This document shows, piece after piece, positions 42,686 to 54,431 of a stretch of DNA of 64,000 bases. Position 1 is the stretch's first letter, and every line of letters starts with the position of its first letter. Source of the stretch: Rhineura floridana (taxonomy: Eukaryota > Chordata > Lepidosauria > Squamata > Rhineuridae); the NCBI RefSeq assembly GCF_030035675.1, contig NC_084482.1, positions 223,616,943 through 223,680,942 on the forward strand. The letters run 5' to 3'. A program made the translations under genes and the position numbers. The notes under the pieces were generated by a model that worked only from the letters and a program-made list of their open reading frames with translations, did not search any database and was not told the DNA's origin.

Positions 42686-43190
42686 GATCATTTGCATGCT
42701 TATTAAGTTCAGTGGGATTTACTCCCCTGCAATCATGCTTAGGATAGGTAAAACTGACTGGGGGGAGGTAGGGCTGGAGTGGGCAAGGAAGAAGGAAGAG
42801 GGAAGGGGGAAGGAAGGGAGAGGAGAGGGGAAGGAGGGGAAAGGCAGGTCTGATCATTTGCATGCTTATTGAGTTCAATGGGATTTACTTCTGTGAAATC
42901 ATGGTTAGAATAGGTAAAACTGACCATGGGGGTGGAGGAGAGGGAGGGGAGAGGAGAGGGAAGGAGAAAGGGAGGGGAGAGGGGAGCAGAAGGAGGGGGA
43001 AAGGAGGGGATTGGAAGGGGAAGGGCAAAGGAAGGGGGAGGGGAGGGCAGCTTTGATCATATGCATGTTTATTGAGTTCACTGGTATTTAGTCCCGTGCA
43101 ATCATGCTTAAAATAGGCAAAACTGACCATGGGGAGGAGAAGGGGGTGGGGGAGGAGAGGAGAGGAGAGGGAGGGGAGGAGATTGAGTGG
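42686..43190. repeat. Three tandem units (166-203 bp) with purine-rich tails
   Basis: Units begin gatcatttgcatgcttatt (42686, 42852) and gatcatatgcatgtttatt (43055). Each runs through gagttcaatgggatttact, aatcatgcttaggat and taggtaaaactgac into a G/A-only stretch (ggaagggg...). The unit heads resemble a dispersed reptilian repeat (cattgaattcaataggact occurs near 32.33 kb). Confidence 0.85.
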
Positions 43191-43344
43191 GTGGGCACTG
43201 GGCAGATGGGAAGCCCCTTTCGTTTCCAAAAGGAAAACATTGTGAACAGTATCATTGCTTTTCAGGGTTTCCCCCACCTGTTTATTCTACAGCAGGCACA
43301 TGTAGCCTCACACCCAAATTTAAACCAAAGCTCTCCCTGACCAC

Positions 43345-44160
43345 ATCCACACCAGTCCTTTATTTCACTTTAGGCAGTCATGGCTTCTCTCAAAGAATCC
43401 TGGGAAGTGTAGTTAGTGAAGGGTGCTGAGAGTTGCTAGGAGACGCCCAGTTCCCCTCACAGAGCTTCAATCAGAGTGGCTGACTGTTAAACTAGTCTGG
43501 CCACTGGAGCTCTCTCAGTGGAATAGGAGTCTCCTCTCAGCACCCTTCACAAACTACACTTCCCAGGATTCTCTGAGGGAAGCCATGACTGTCTCAGGTG
43601 AATTCAAAGTCTGGTGTGGGTGTGGCCCTCTGATTAGCCAAGCCCAGCAGCTGTGAGGCTTTTAGAACTCTGACAGTTGGTTCTTACTGAGCATGCCCCG
43701 TGTTATAATAGGCTTCCAGCCAAAATTTCTTAAATTAATTAAAAATCAACCAGGCATTTTTTTAAACTTTTAAACTGCAGAAGATGAAGGTCAGAGTATG
43801 GGGCAAGGTCAGTAATAAGATTTCAGGTACTCTGTGAACATGGCTGATTTGTAATGAATTTCAACAGATTATGATAACTCTCAGAGAAAAAAGTCCAAAA
43901 GGGATCTGGTTCCCCCCCCCCGCTTATTTTAGAGTTTGAACTCTCAATTGTCTGACTGTTTTGTGTATCACCATGAAAATTTAGAGGGTTGTTAAGCAGG
44001 CATTTCTGAGTTCAGGACTGTAAGTTTTGTAAGGGTTTGGTTTGAAATGAGCTTATGGGAAGCATCAGAATGACATGGGGGGTATTTTCAATTTAACATT
44101 GCAGAATGCGAAAACTCCACACTGGCTATAGTATACAGCCACTCTTGTGGTTGTATAATA
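43345..44160. mobile_element. Non-autonomous DNA transposon, copy B
   Basis: An internally palindromic part (43370-43600: gggaagtgtagttagtgaag against cttcacaaactacacttccc) is followed by a long tail shared in inverted order with 5700-6390. Family not assigned. Confidence 0.65.
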
Positions 44161-44690
44161 CATAAAATTCTCCTCAGGACAGTCTCCCCTGTCCCGATGA
44201 CCCTCCTCCCGGGGGACTCCTGCTCCGCTGCTCCTGATCTCCTATTTTCGTTCCCCTTGCAGTCTTTATCTGTACTTCCCTTTGCTCTGCCCCCCTCCCA
44301 AGTAGCCTGTAATCTCCACCATCACTCGGAGACTTTCTTTCCTAACTCCTTCTGTTTTCCATCTAGCTTGCTTTCTCTTGCTTTCCAAGTCACAACTGTC
44401 TTCACTCTCAGATCTACACCCTCTGCCACTTCCCTTCTCCTTCTCTGCAATATCTTTCCCATTCGTTCCTTCCATCGCTCACACTTACACACTCCCCCAC
44501 ACAGCCACCTTCTCTCTCATATCTCACCTCCCAGTCTCCTTCCACTTTGTCTCTCTGGGGAGGGACACACTCGCCATTCTGCTGGTTCCAGTGCATGTCC
44601 GCCTCTCTGAAAATGGGGGCACATGATGCTAGTCCAACCCCCGCCCTTTTATACTGTAAAACCAGGACGGAGCAGCTTGAGTGTGTGTGA
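44161..44690. other. Pyrimidine-rich V2R intron sequence, no gene
   Basis: An open frame exists on the plus strand, but it is a C/T-rich composition effect with no recognisable domain. Confidence 0.5.
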
Positions 44691-45146
44691 TGTTCCTGTA
44701 TGTGAATGTAATGTAAATATGGTAAGTGCAGGTTTATTATAGGAAATATGGTAAGTGGAGTGAGTGAGAAGGGGGAGTACATGGGCTGTAGAATGCTAGA
44801 TGAGGATTGGCTGTGTGTTTGAATGGCTAAGGGTATAAATGAGAGGATGACAGTTGAGTCGGGGTGGGGGGTTTGGACAGGGTGGTTGTGGACAGGGAAG
44901 TTGATGTGGAGAGTAAAAGGTGGCTGTTGAGATATTGGATTGGGAGTTCTGAGGCAAATAGTAGGAATTAGGAACATAAGAGAAACATATATGAAACCAT
45001 ATGCTTATCAATGAAATCTATAACTAATCTTGTTATTCTTAGTGTTATCAATAAATGTTTTCTTGGTTTACTTAAAGTCTGATTCCTCAGCTAGGGGGGC
45101 ACAGACCAGGAGGGAAAGGCAGGGTAACCAAGGCTGACAAGAAACA
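44691..45146 (+). mobile_element. Possible LTR fossil
   Basis: It begins TGTTCCTG and ends GAAACA, with a TATAAA (near 44834) and an AATAAA (near 45050) in LTR-like positions. A tggtggcagcgg stretch follows and could be a primer-binding site. No internal genes are recognised. Family unknown. Confidence 0.35.
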
Positions 45147-45438
45147 GTATCGAATGGTGGCAGCGGTGAAGGAAGAGATATTGTGTCAACATCCAGTACC
45201 ACAGAGCAACCCAGAGCTGTGAGCTTCATAGGCAAGAGGCTTCAGGGGGGTTGGGAATTACCTATACACACAGACACAAGGTATCACAGTAACTGGGAAG
45301 AGACTAAGGCACAGTCTAGATGTTATATTGGATACACAGAGTGTTGGGTAGTGTGGCCTAGCAAGGGGATCTTTTGAGATCTGTGCTAGAGCAGAGAGAG
45401 GTAAAAATAAACACGACAATCCTGACTGCTGGTAGCCG

Positions 45439-45515
45439 CAAGTCTGAGCGACACAGGTGCTGCCAGGAAAGGACTGCTGGTAGCCACGAGTGAGAGCGAT
45501 ACTTGCTTCAGACAG
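45439..45515. repeat. Short tandem duplication (period about 48)
   Basis: gactgctggtagccgcaagt...gagcgacac is followed by gactgctggtagccacgagt...gagcgatac. Confidence 0.7.
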
Positions 45516-45859
45516 ATTTTGTAACTGATCAACTGATCAACCTCTTCCCCATCCAGGTGTGGCTAATGGAAAAGCTTTGCTGTAGGCAACTAGTGTGCTT
45601 ACAGCCTCTCTCACTCTTATGTTTGCTCGCTCCTTTCAGCTGCTTTAACCCACTTCTTTGTCAGTATGTCTTGGAGCCAACAACCTTTTTTCCAGCTGCT
45701 GTCCTTTTATCTGCCCTCCAGCCAGACATGTTCCTCCCCGTCTACTGACATGCCCTGATCGAGCCAGAAAATGAGGGCTGAGGATGCCACTGCCTCAACT
45801 CCCATGCAATACTATTATTGTTGTTGTTGTTGTTGTTAACAATAATAACAAAAATAATA

Positions 45860-46030
45860 ATAATACAATTTCCCACCTTTCCTCCAAGGAGCTTAAGGTG
45901 GCACCCATAGTTCTCCCCACACTCTTCATTTTTATCCCCACAACAACCCTGTGGGGTAGGTTAGGCGGAAAAACGTGACTTGCCCAAGGTCCCCAGTGTG
46001 CTTCAACATGGCTGAGTGGGGATTGGAGCT
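45860..46030 (+). mobile_element. MIR-like (CORE-type) SINE
   Basis: tcccacctttcctccaagga, acaacaaccctgtggggtag and gacttgcccaaggtcccc, preceded by a (TTG)n/(AAT)n tract. It lies directly downstream of V2R exon 4. Confidence 0.65.
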
Positions 46031-46053
46031 TACCATAATAAAGTGTCCCCTAC

Positions 46054-46281
46054 CTGATTAAACCACTTTGGCCACACAATGGCTTCCGGGTTAATGGTGA
46101 GTTTGATGTCAGCGGATGCCTCTCTCTCGATGCTCCCAATTTTCACTCTAACACGAGACTCGTTGGGAAACATCACCCAGTTCTCAACATCGTAGTCAGC
46201 AGGCATCTCCCCATTCTCGTCAAAATGCAGCCCGCCTATGGATGCATTTGAAAACTGGGTGTCTTTTAAGAAGGGGTGGAG
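46054..46281 (-). CDS. V2R gene, exon 4 (end of ligand-binding domain)
   Basis: 228 nt, phase 0 on both sides, with acceptor cttcctgtcattccag and donor CAG|GTAGGG. It reads LHPFLKDTQFSNASIGGLHF, DENGEMPADYDVENWVMF, PNESRVRVKIGS and INPEAIVWPKWFNQ. In the family this is the last part of the venus-flytrap domain, with the conserved LHPFL start, FDENGE turn and IVWP...FNQ end. The frame is open. It lacks a start or stop of its own and so does not stand out as a long ORF. Confidence 0.92.
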
Positions 46282-46845
46282 CTGGAATGACAGGAAGACT
46301 TATATGTGGGTTACACTTCTCACATTTTTAACACATTTGTGGGAGAGTCAAGGCTGGCTGCTGGAATCTGAATATTATGAATGTCTGAGGAAGCACTGAA
46401 ACAGTTCAACAATCCAGAATAACTGTTATCTTTGTATTATTGTGTCATTTTCCATTGCCTGTCGTCATTGTATATTTTTTCAGGTTACTATATTCACTGT
46501 GGCAGCATTTTGCATTGTTACATATTGTTGTTTCAGGTACCATGATTTGGGCCTCTCAGTATATTTATCCTGTGATTCACAGTCATTGTGCTCATTTTTC
46601 TTGTTTTGCTAGCTTTCGTTTCAGCTGCATGCCACAGTGCTTCCATTTTCCTTTGTCAATCTGGGGAGTGACTTTTTCTGTGTATTTTGTGGTTGCACTA
46701 GGAACCCTCTCCGTTTGGTTGGCAATGACAGGAAGAACATCAGCATTAGGAAAGCATGAAACGATGTTGGATATCTCAGCCCTGCTCATTTTGAGCTCTC
46801 ATGAATTGGGGCCAGTGAACATCTCATCTGGACTATAAGTCCTAG

Positions 46846-47060
46846 TGACGCGTTCTATTTTATTTATTAAAACATTTATAGACCACATTTTGTAGAAAAT
46901 AACAAGGTGGTTTACAGTATAAGATAAATACAAAAGACAATGAAATACTTTTAAAAACTACAAATACCACACATATCCAAAATTTCTGATAGAGATGGTA
47001 CTAAGAACCAGTGCTTAAGGATGCCCTTGTGAATAGATTTGATATAACTAGCTGGCAGAA
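46846..47060 (-). mobile_element. LINE 3' end (L2/CR1 type)
   Basis: ttatttattaaaacatttat, agaccacattttgtag and aaggtggtttacagtat form a reverse-complement tail. Family unsure. Confidence 0.5.
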
Positions 47061-47359
47061 CACCAGGTGCCCTCTGTATTTCTAAGGAAGGTTATTTCAC
47101 AGTATGGGGGCCACTGCAGAATGAGACCTCACAGGTCTAATCACAATCAAGATCATCGTATGAGTAGGAGGTGGGGCTGTTCAGAGTATCTCCTCTACAT
47201 GCAAACATCTGAAGGGAGAGAGGATGTTATCATGTGTACAGGTTTCCACATGATCTGGAACTTCAATCACTCAGGCTCCCTGATTGAGTGGAAGCCTGCA
47301 TGTGCAAGGGTTTCCCCTTCCATTCAGACTGTGACAGCTTTCAGTTTACCCTTGAGTAA

Positions 47360-47700
47360 AGAAGACTGAGGGGAGATATTACAGCACTCTTCAAGAACTT
47401 GAAAGGTTGTCACACAGAGGGCCAGAAGCTTTTCTCGATTGTCCCAGAGTGCAGGACACGGAATAATGGGCTCAAGTTGCAGGAAGCCAGATTTTGACTG
47501 AACATCAGGAAAAACTTCTTAACTGTTAGAGCCATACGACAATGGAAACAATGACCTTGGAAGATGGTGGGCTGTCCAACACTAGAGGCATTCAAGAGGC
47601 AGCTGGAGAGGTATGCTTTAAGCTGGATTCCTGTGTTGAGCAGGGGGTTGGACTCGATGGCCTTATGGACCCCTTCCAACTCTACTACTCTAGGATTATA
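47360..47700 (+). mobile_element. CR1 LINE 3' end
   Basis: tgaggggagatattacagca, cttgaaaggttgtcacacag, cactagaggcattcaagagg and ggttggactcgatggcctta. It is in V2R intron 3. Confidence 0.88.
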
Positions 47701-47909
47701 TGGTACTAATTACACAACACCACAAAAGAGGACAACATGAAATTCCCTTCTACTAACTTATGGGCATAGGTTCAAATGTTGAAGCAGTTACTTTAATTTA
47801 AAGAAGAAAATTTGTGCTTTCCAGAAATGCGTTTTTGTTTTGGCAAGCTTTTTCAGCAAGATGAAAATGTCTCTGACTTACATGTTCTTTTTGTATTGTT
47901 CTGTATTAT

Positions 47910-48835
47910 TTTAAACATAAGAACATAAGAAGAGCCTGCTGGATCAGGCCAGTGGCCCATCTAGTCCAGCATCCTGTTCTCACAGTGGCCAACCAGGTGC
48001 CTGGGGGAAGCCCGCAAGCAGGACCCGGGTGCAAGAACACTCTCCCCTCCTGAGGCTTCCGGCAACTGGTTTTCAGAAGCATGCTGCCTCTGACTAGGGT
48101 GGCACAGCACAGCCATCATGGCTAGTAGCCATTGATAGCCCTGTCCTCCATGAATTGGTCTAATCTTCTTTTAAAGCCATCCAAGCTGGTGGCCATTACT
48201 GCATCTTGTGGGAGCAAATTCCATAGTTTAACTATGCGCTGAGTAAAGAAGTACTTCCTTTTGTCTGTCCTGAATCTTCCAACATTCAGCTTCTTTGAAT
48301 GTCCACGAGTTCTAGTATTATGAGAGAGGGAGAAGAACTTTTCTCTATCTATTTTCTCAATGCCATGCATAATTTTATACACTTCTATCATGTCTCCTCT
48401 GACCCGCCTTTTCTCTAAACTAAAAAGCCCCAAATGCTGCAACCTTTCCTCGTAAGGGAGTCGCTCCATCCCCTTGATCATTCTGGTTGCCCTCTTCTGA
48501 ACCTTTTCCAACTCTATAATATCCTTTTGGAGATGAGGCGACCAGAACTGTACACAGTATTCCAAATGCGGCCGCACCATAGATTTATACAACGGCATTA
48601 TGATATCGGCTGTTTTATTTTCAATACCTTTCCTAATTATCGCTAGCATGGAATTTGCCTTTTTCACAGCTGCCGCACACTGGGTCGACATTTTCATTGT
48701 GCTGTCCACTACAACCCCGAGGTCTCTCTCCTGGTCGGTCACCGCCAGTTCAGACCCCATGAGCGTATATGTGAAATTCAGATTTTTTGCTCCAATATGC
48801 ATAATTTTACACTTGTTTATATTGAATTGCATTAA
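47910..48835 (-). mobile_element. CR1/L3-like LINE, 5'-truncated, nearly intact frame
   Basis: A single open frame (48122-48832) reads MQFNINKCKIMHIGAKNLNF, YCVQFWSPHLQKDIIELEKV, LPYEERLQHLGLFSLEKRRV and WNLLPQDAVMATSLDGFKRR. It is about as well preserved as the long copy at 24.8-28.2 kb, so it is recent. In V2R intron 3. Confidence 0.92.
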
Positions 48836-48837
48836 AA

Positions 48838-48945
48838 ACTGTTGTTAGCCATTTTTATTACCTTCTTGTTTTACCATATTGTAAACCGCCAAGCGGTCTT
48901 TTGACAAAGGGCGGTATATAAATGTTTAAATAAAAATAAATGATA
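48838..48945 (+). mobile_element. LINE/SINE 3' tail
   Basis: attgtaaaccgccaagcggt then gggcggtatataaatg and an AAATA tail. It abuts the preceding LINE. Confidence 0.6.
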
Positions 48946-49275
48946 ATATGGTACATCTAATGACAGAAGGTGACGACTGTGACCAGGAGGCCTGTGTTTC
49001 AGGTGCTCACTGTTGATGGGCAACTTCTAGGCCCAGCAGAATGTGGGTGGCGTTGAGGAGAGCCCAACTGCATTCAAGAAAGCTGAATCTCTCTAAGGGC
49101 ACCAGGGAGGAACCGTTGGGAATTGGAAGAGTCTTCTGACATAACCAAAATTGGATTTGCCTCAGAAATAGGCAATAGTTTTGCCTCACTACTATGTTTG
49201 AGTATGGATTCAGAATAATGATTATTTCAGAGTTTGGAATATTAATTGCAGTTTGCAGGAAGGGAAAGATGGTAC

Positions 49276-50082
49276 CTGCCATGGCTGTAGCCTTCGGAGT
49301 TCCAACTTGTCTCCTCCACCCACCATCACCATCCACTTTGATCTGGGTGAATATGCAGCATTTAAGGCGAGTGCCACGGCGTGGACACTGAAGTAAGTGG
49401 TGTAGCTGTCTTGAGACAGGACTCTCTCCAGCTCCTCTTGGGGCAGCGTCTCCAAGTTCTCCTCCTCTGTGCATCTTGTCCAACCTCTCACTGCCAACAC
49501 ATGTTTTGAATAAGAACAATGAAATGCTTCTTCCCAAAACTGTCTGAGAAGATGCGAAGATGGCGTATAGTAGTCATGTGTGTACTTTTTTTTGGCCTTC
49601 ATTACAAAGGACAATGAACCATGGATGTACTGGAATAAATCAGGGCCATAAGACAAATTCAAGTTGATGTTCTGAAACCCTGTTGTGACCCAGACCTTTG
49701 CCCCAATATCTTTCTCAAGTATTTTTTGTAGCACTATGATTGGAATCCATCCCCTGTGAGTGTTTTCATAGTAAACAAATACACTGACTTGTCTCCACAA
49801 GATAAATGATTCACGTGGGCTGAGCACTTGGTGCAGATTCTTTTCAGGTAGTCTTTTTGATAAGGCAACACAAATTCCATTGCTGGTCATCAGAGATGTC
49901 AACACACTCACAAACCTTTCTCCATCATCACTGTCTGGAGCAAAGAGGCCGATCCATGTCCATCCAAAATGCAGAAGCAACTTGACAATCCCAGGGTACT
50001 GAGTGTCTTCTCTGGGGACTATCCAGTAGACAGAAGGGAGCTGGGTCTTATCAAGAACCTGAGCAGTGAAGCCATAACTGAT
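49276..50082 (-). CDS. V2R gene, exon 3 (main ligand-binding exon)
   Basis: 807 nt, 269 codons, phase 0 at both ends. The acceptor is ttcctttcctcactag and the donor CAG|GTACCA. It begins [20 protein letters not shown], continues [25 protein letters not shown]-type and [14 protein letters not shown], and ends LRRLQPWQ. This order and the LHFGWTWIG motif are those of the V2R amino-terminal (venus-flytrap) domain. No stop or frame change is seen. The next exon begins LHPFL, as the family predicts after PWQ. Confidence 0.92.
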
Positions 50083-50184
50083 CTAGTGAGGAAAGGAAAA
50101 GATGAATTAGCGTTTTGTTTTGCTTTCAGGATAAGGAACAGATATTTATTAACTTGAAATGGTTAATATCTAACAACATTTGTG

Positions 50185-50255
50185 CTGGCTGGGGCTGATG
50201 GGAGTTTGAGTCCAAAACATCTCAAGGGTGGCCAGGTTGAAGAAAGAACGCAGGA
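50185..50255. mobile_element. MITE half-site relic
   Basis: gctggggctgatgggagttt and tctcaagggtggccaggttg, as in the MITE near 10.5 kb. Confidence 0.4.
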
Positions 50256-50357
50256 TCCATAGCTCAAGATTTTCTCATTTTTTGATGTCCTTTCTTGTCT
50301 CTGCTGAAGTAAAAGGGGGATTTTATTCAGCTGAACTTCTCTGACCCTCCTTCATAC

Positions 50358-50649
50358 CTGTGGGATTTTAAAGATGCCCGACAGGGTTGAAATCTGTTTA
50401 GAGATGACAGAATTAGCCCCTTCAAGAACAGCCAGCAGGTTATTCCAATTTCCACAGTTATAGTTTGGAATATTGCTTTCTCCCCCTGCAAGCAGGTCTA
50501 GCATGGCATCAGAAGTTATCCTTGCATCGAAATAGTTCTCATAGAGGTTATATCCCAGGGTCATGTTGGGTAAGAGCCTGGGATCCCGGTTGATCTCCTG
50601 GATGGTGAACAAGAAGGACAAGATGTGCCAGTAGTACCTAGGTGCCAAA
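50358..50649 (-). CDS. V2R gene, exon 2
   Basis: 292 nt, with acceptor tttttatttcag and donor CAG|GTATGA, phase 2 in and phase 0 out. It reads [55 protein letters not shown] and [12 protein letters not shown]. The FxxxEIN and LPNxTLGY motifs and the terminal KIPQ are family signatures. Intact. Confidence 0.92.
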
Positions 50650-50924
50650 CTGAAATAAAAATAAATTAAAAATGGTCACAGTGCTATTCACTATTTAATG
50701 AAAACAAGCATGATTTGATCACCAAATAATGGCATTTATGTTTGTAGTTCAGCCCTTTTGTAAAAGAAACTGTCAGGAGGCTGCAACAACTTGTTGTGCC
50801 CCCCCCTTGAGTCTCCCTTATGCAAGTGAAATCAGCTGAAGGGCACAGCAGAGGGGGAAGTTTTAGGAATGGGGGCTGATGCCCAGAGCCAAGCTGAGTC
50901 CCCATATGCATTGCACTTGCCTAA

Positions 50925-51332
50925 AGATGTGAAAGTTGGACAGTGAAAAAAGTGGATAAGAGAAAAACCAACTTTTTGAGGAGAGCTTTGGGGGTACCAT
51001 GGACTGTGAAAAAGACAAATAATTGGGTGTTAGAACAAATTTAACCAGAACTGTCACTAGAAGCCAAAATGGTGAAACTGAGGTTATCATACTTTGGACA
51101 CATCATGAGAAGACCTGATTCACTAGAAAAGACAATAATGCTGGGAAAAACAGGAGTAGAAAAAGAGGAAGGCCAAACAAGAGGTGGATTGATTCCATCA
51201 AGGAAGTCACAGACCTGAACTTACAAGATCTGAACAGGGTGGTTCACGACAGATGCTCTTGGAGGTCACTGATTCATAGGGTCGCCATAAGTTGTAATCG
51301 ACTTGAAGGCACAAACAACAACAGTTTGCAAT
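50925..51332 (+). mobile_element. RTE (BovB-like) LINE 3' end
   Basis: aaagatgtgaaagttggaca, agaacaaatttaaccagaac, tcatgagaagacctgattca and ataagttgtaatcgacttga, ending in acaacaaca. In V2R intron 1. Confidence 0.85.
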
Positions 51333-51344
51333 TTTAAGTTGCAA

Positions 51345-51640
51345 ATATTTAATATAAACATTGAAGACCTTCCTCTTTCAACAAGCCTCTTAAGTGGAGA
51401 CCTTATCCCAGTCCGCATCTGTGTTGGAACTGCTTCTTAATATGTTTTTAAACCTTTTTAAAAAAAGATGTCTTGAAAGCTTTTAAAAAATGTTTTTAAA
51501 GATTTTTTTAGTGTATTTTAAAGTCTGTTTTTATGATGTTCTAAAGTGTTTTTAGTGCTTTTGTTTGCCGCCTTGGCCTCCTGCTGGGAGGAAGGGTGGG
51601 ATATAAATCAAATAATAAATAAATAAAATAAATACATGGC
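51345..51640 (+). mobile_element. L2 LINE 3' end
   Basis: gaagaccttcctctttcaac, gtttgccgccttggcctcct and ggtgggatataaatcaaata. Confidence 0.85.
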
Positions 51641-52104
51641 ACACATTAGTTTGGACTTGGGGGGATAGAATTCATGTGGTAGTTGCAGTTGGAAAAAAAT
51701 GTTCTCTTAAATGAACATTGCATCCAGCTATAAAGCAGAGCCCTGCAGAAGGAGAGTAGCCTGGTCATTCATTTTGCTCCCTTCAATCCCATTGCAATGG
51801 CAGTGCCAGACCTTGGAAGTAATTTCAGATTGGGCAATGTGAAAAAACAAGTCTTAAGCCCTCCAAAGTATCAGCGAGAAATACTTGTAACAGCCCAATA
51901 CCTATACAAAGGAACACTGCCTGAGCATGGATTTGGCTCTGCTAACTATACGACAGATGCCATTCCAACACATTCAGCTGCACTTGTTACCTTCATTATG
52001 GTGGGGACAGAGGGGGAAGCTGTGCATTGGCGTTTGTGTTTAAACCACCAAGAACAAACCATCTTGGCTCTAGCCTGTGCCTAAGCAAAGAGGCTTTTCT
52101 TTTT

Positions 52105-52760
52105 GTGGAAATTATTTATTTATTATTAGATTTATAACCTGCCCTTCCTTCTAGGAGCCCAGAGTAGCAAACAAAAACACTAAAAACCCTCTAAAACATC
52201 TTAAAAACAAAAGAATTTCAGACATATTAAAACATATTTTAAAACCCCTTTAAAAAAAAAAGCTTTAAAAACAGTAGGAGCCCAGGGCGGCAGACTGAGA
52301 TAAGGTCTGTACTTAAAAGGCTTGTTGAAAGAGGAAGGTCTTCAGTAGGCGACAAAAAGATAACACAGATGGTTCCTCAGTCAAATATTTAAGGGGAGGG
52401 AATTCTAAAGGGTAGGTATCACCACAGTAAAGGTCCACTTCCTATGTTGTGCAGAATGGACCTCCTAATAAGATGGTATCTGCAGGAGGCGATCACCTGC
52501 AGAGCGCAGTGATCGACTGGGTATATAAGGGGTAAGATGATCTTTCAGGTATCCTGGTCCCAAGCTGTACAGGGCTTTGTACACCAAAACCAGAACCTTG
52601 AACTTAGCCCAGTAGGAAATGGGCAGCCAGTGCAATTCTTTCAGCAGCAGCAGGGGTGACATGTTGGAGATACCCTGCCCCAGTGAGCAGTCTCACCGCT
52701 GCATTTTGCACCAGTTGCAGCTCAGTGATACTAAAAATGATGCTAGCATCCCCTAATTAT
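52105..52760 (-). mobile_element. L2 LINE 3' part
   Basis: The minus translation LLLKELHWLPISYWAKFKVL and VLVYKALYSLGPGYLKDHL is L2 ORF2. The tail is at 52110-52170. In V2R intron 1. Confidence 0.85.
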
Positions 52761-53003
52761 CCAGTTGTATCTGTGATCCTACCTGGACTTATTTTTTTAT
52801 ATATATATATCCCACCCTTCCTCTCAGCAGAGGAAGTTGCTGCCATGGTATTTACAAAGTGCCCAAAAGGCAACAGAGGAGTCAAGAAGGAGAGTCTTTT
52901 GCCAATGATGACCACCAGCGGGGACTAGAAAATAGGAGGTGTCCCTGATAATTAGGTGCAATTTGAGGGCAGGCAAGCAAGCGTGAAATACAACTTGGGG
53001 CTG

Positions 53004-53105
53004 GGTGGGTTGAGGGTGTGTATGAAAAAAGCTGAATAGTTCATCAAATTTTGGAGATCTGACTCCAGAAATGAGAAAGTCCTTGGCCTGTATTATTTTA
53101 TATAA
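53004..53105 (-). pseudogene. V2R exon-1-like relic inside intron 1
   Basis: The minus translation reads KIIQAKDFLISGVRSPKFDE then LFSFFHTHPQPTQP. It parallels exon 1 of the gene (YYRPGDFLISGIISPKHFAH) over the core but has no signal peptide and lacks a clear donor. It looks like a decayed duplicate of exon 1 lying 0.4 kb downstream of the real one. Confidence 0.5.
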
Positions 53106-53498
53106 AAGTCTCCCAGAGCAGCTTACAAGTATCATTGTTAAGACAGTCCCTTTCCATAGCCTTGCAGTCTAAAAAGACACGACAGAAAAAGAAATGGTCT
53201 TATGAAGAAGGAGGAAAGCTTTAACTTAGCTATGAGGACTCTTCACATGAGCTGCAGGGCTCCAAAGGAAGCCCCCATGCAAATCTTGATACCTACGTGC
53301 CTTTTGTAAATTGCACGACTGTGGTGGCACCCTCCCCTCCAGCCTGCATGTGAGTCGTCATTTTGATCCCTAACCAGATTCAAAAGGCAACATGCAGAAC
53401 TACAGGGAGAGTATTTTACAAGGGGTGGCCAAGGAACCAGAAAATAGGACAGGAGAAAATAGGAGAACCCTTACATCCATCAGCACATAATTACTTAC

Positions 53499-53722
53499 TC
53501 ATCAATCCTGGTTAATGGGGTCTGGGAAAAGTCGTACGGAAGTTGATGAGCAAAATGCTTAGGAGATATGATGCCACTAATGAGGAAGTCTCCAGGCCGG
53601 TAATAATTCTGTGCTTCATTTTGGTCCCTTGTCAGATTCAAGGGGCAATTTCCCTTCAGCATCCCACAGACTCCATGGGGCATCAGCAGCAGACGCAGCA
53701 ACAGAAGCAACAGGGATCTCAT
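53499..53722 (-). CDS. V2R gene, exon 1 with signal peptide
   Basis: The ATG is at 53722. A leucine-rich signal peptide (MRSLLLLLLRLLLMPHGVCG) is followed by GNCPLNLTRDQNEAQNYYRP, then GDFLISGIISPKHFAHQL and TPLTRID. The YYRPGDFLISGI stretch is typical of V2R exon 1. The donor GA|GTAAGT leaves two bases, which the exon at 50649 completes. The start is supported by the signal peptide directly after it. This exon places the receptor in the secretory route to the sensory neuron membrane. Intron 1 is 2.85 kb. Confidence 0.9.
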
Positions 53723-54189
53723 TTCTGGTTCTTCCTGCTAGTACTAACCTTCTCTTGTAAGTGCTCCTCTCTCCACAACAGCCAGCTAATCAGAAGAAGC
53801 CAAAAACTTTGCAGGACCAAAGCAGCAGTGATGTAAGAAATATGGGTGGTGTCCAGCCACAGCTTCAGTTGGGGCCATTAAATTGAAAACAGGCATATCT
53901 TCCCCTTTCACGTGCGCTAAACCTGGCTCAGTCTATCTCTGGCACAAGAACTGCTATGAATAACCTCATGCTGCCCTTGATTCTGATGTTTAGTTTATTG
54001 GTCTCAAAGGCAATCTCCAAAAGTATCACAATCACCATTATTTTGATAATTATAGCACACTCATGCGTGACTTAAGGGACAGGTGTAGAGCTAGAGAAAA
54101 ACAAATTTGTGAGAAATCAGAGATGCGGCTCCAAATTTTGACAAGAGACAAAACGCAGGGGGGAGATGTGGCCTGAACTTTTATTTCAG

Positions 54190-54310
54190 AGAAGAGTCCT
54201 TCAGTTGGAGCAGACCAAAGGCCCATCTAGTCTAATTAATATCTTATTCTCCACAGCGGCCAATCAAATGCCTCTGGGTAGCTCACAAGCAGAGCAGGAG
54301 GGCAATAGCC
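54190..54310 (-). mobile_element. CR1/L3-like LINE 3' end, diverged
   Basis: agaccaaaggcccatctagt, cagcggccaatcaaatgcct and gctcacaagcagagcaggag. Confidence 0.6.
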
Positions 54311-54431
54311 CCATCCTGCTGAAGTTTGCCAACATAGCTGTGAAGCAGAGTTGAGCGGCCATTAAGTGGTGAAATGGTTATATTTAGTAAATATAGCAAA
54401 AGAGAGGATCTCTAAAACTAACCTAACAAAT

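Noticed and set aside
44197-44610. Plus-strand open frame of about 137 codons
   Set aside because: Pyrimidine-rich composition, no domain, inside a V2R intron.
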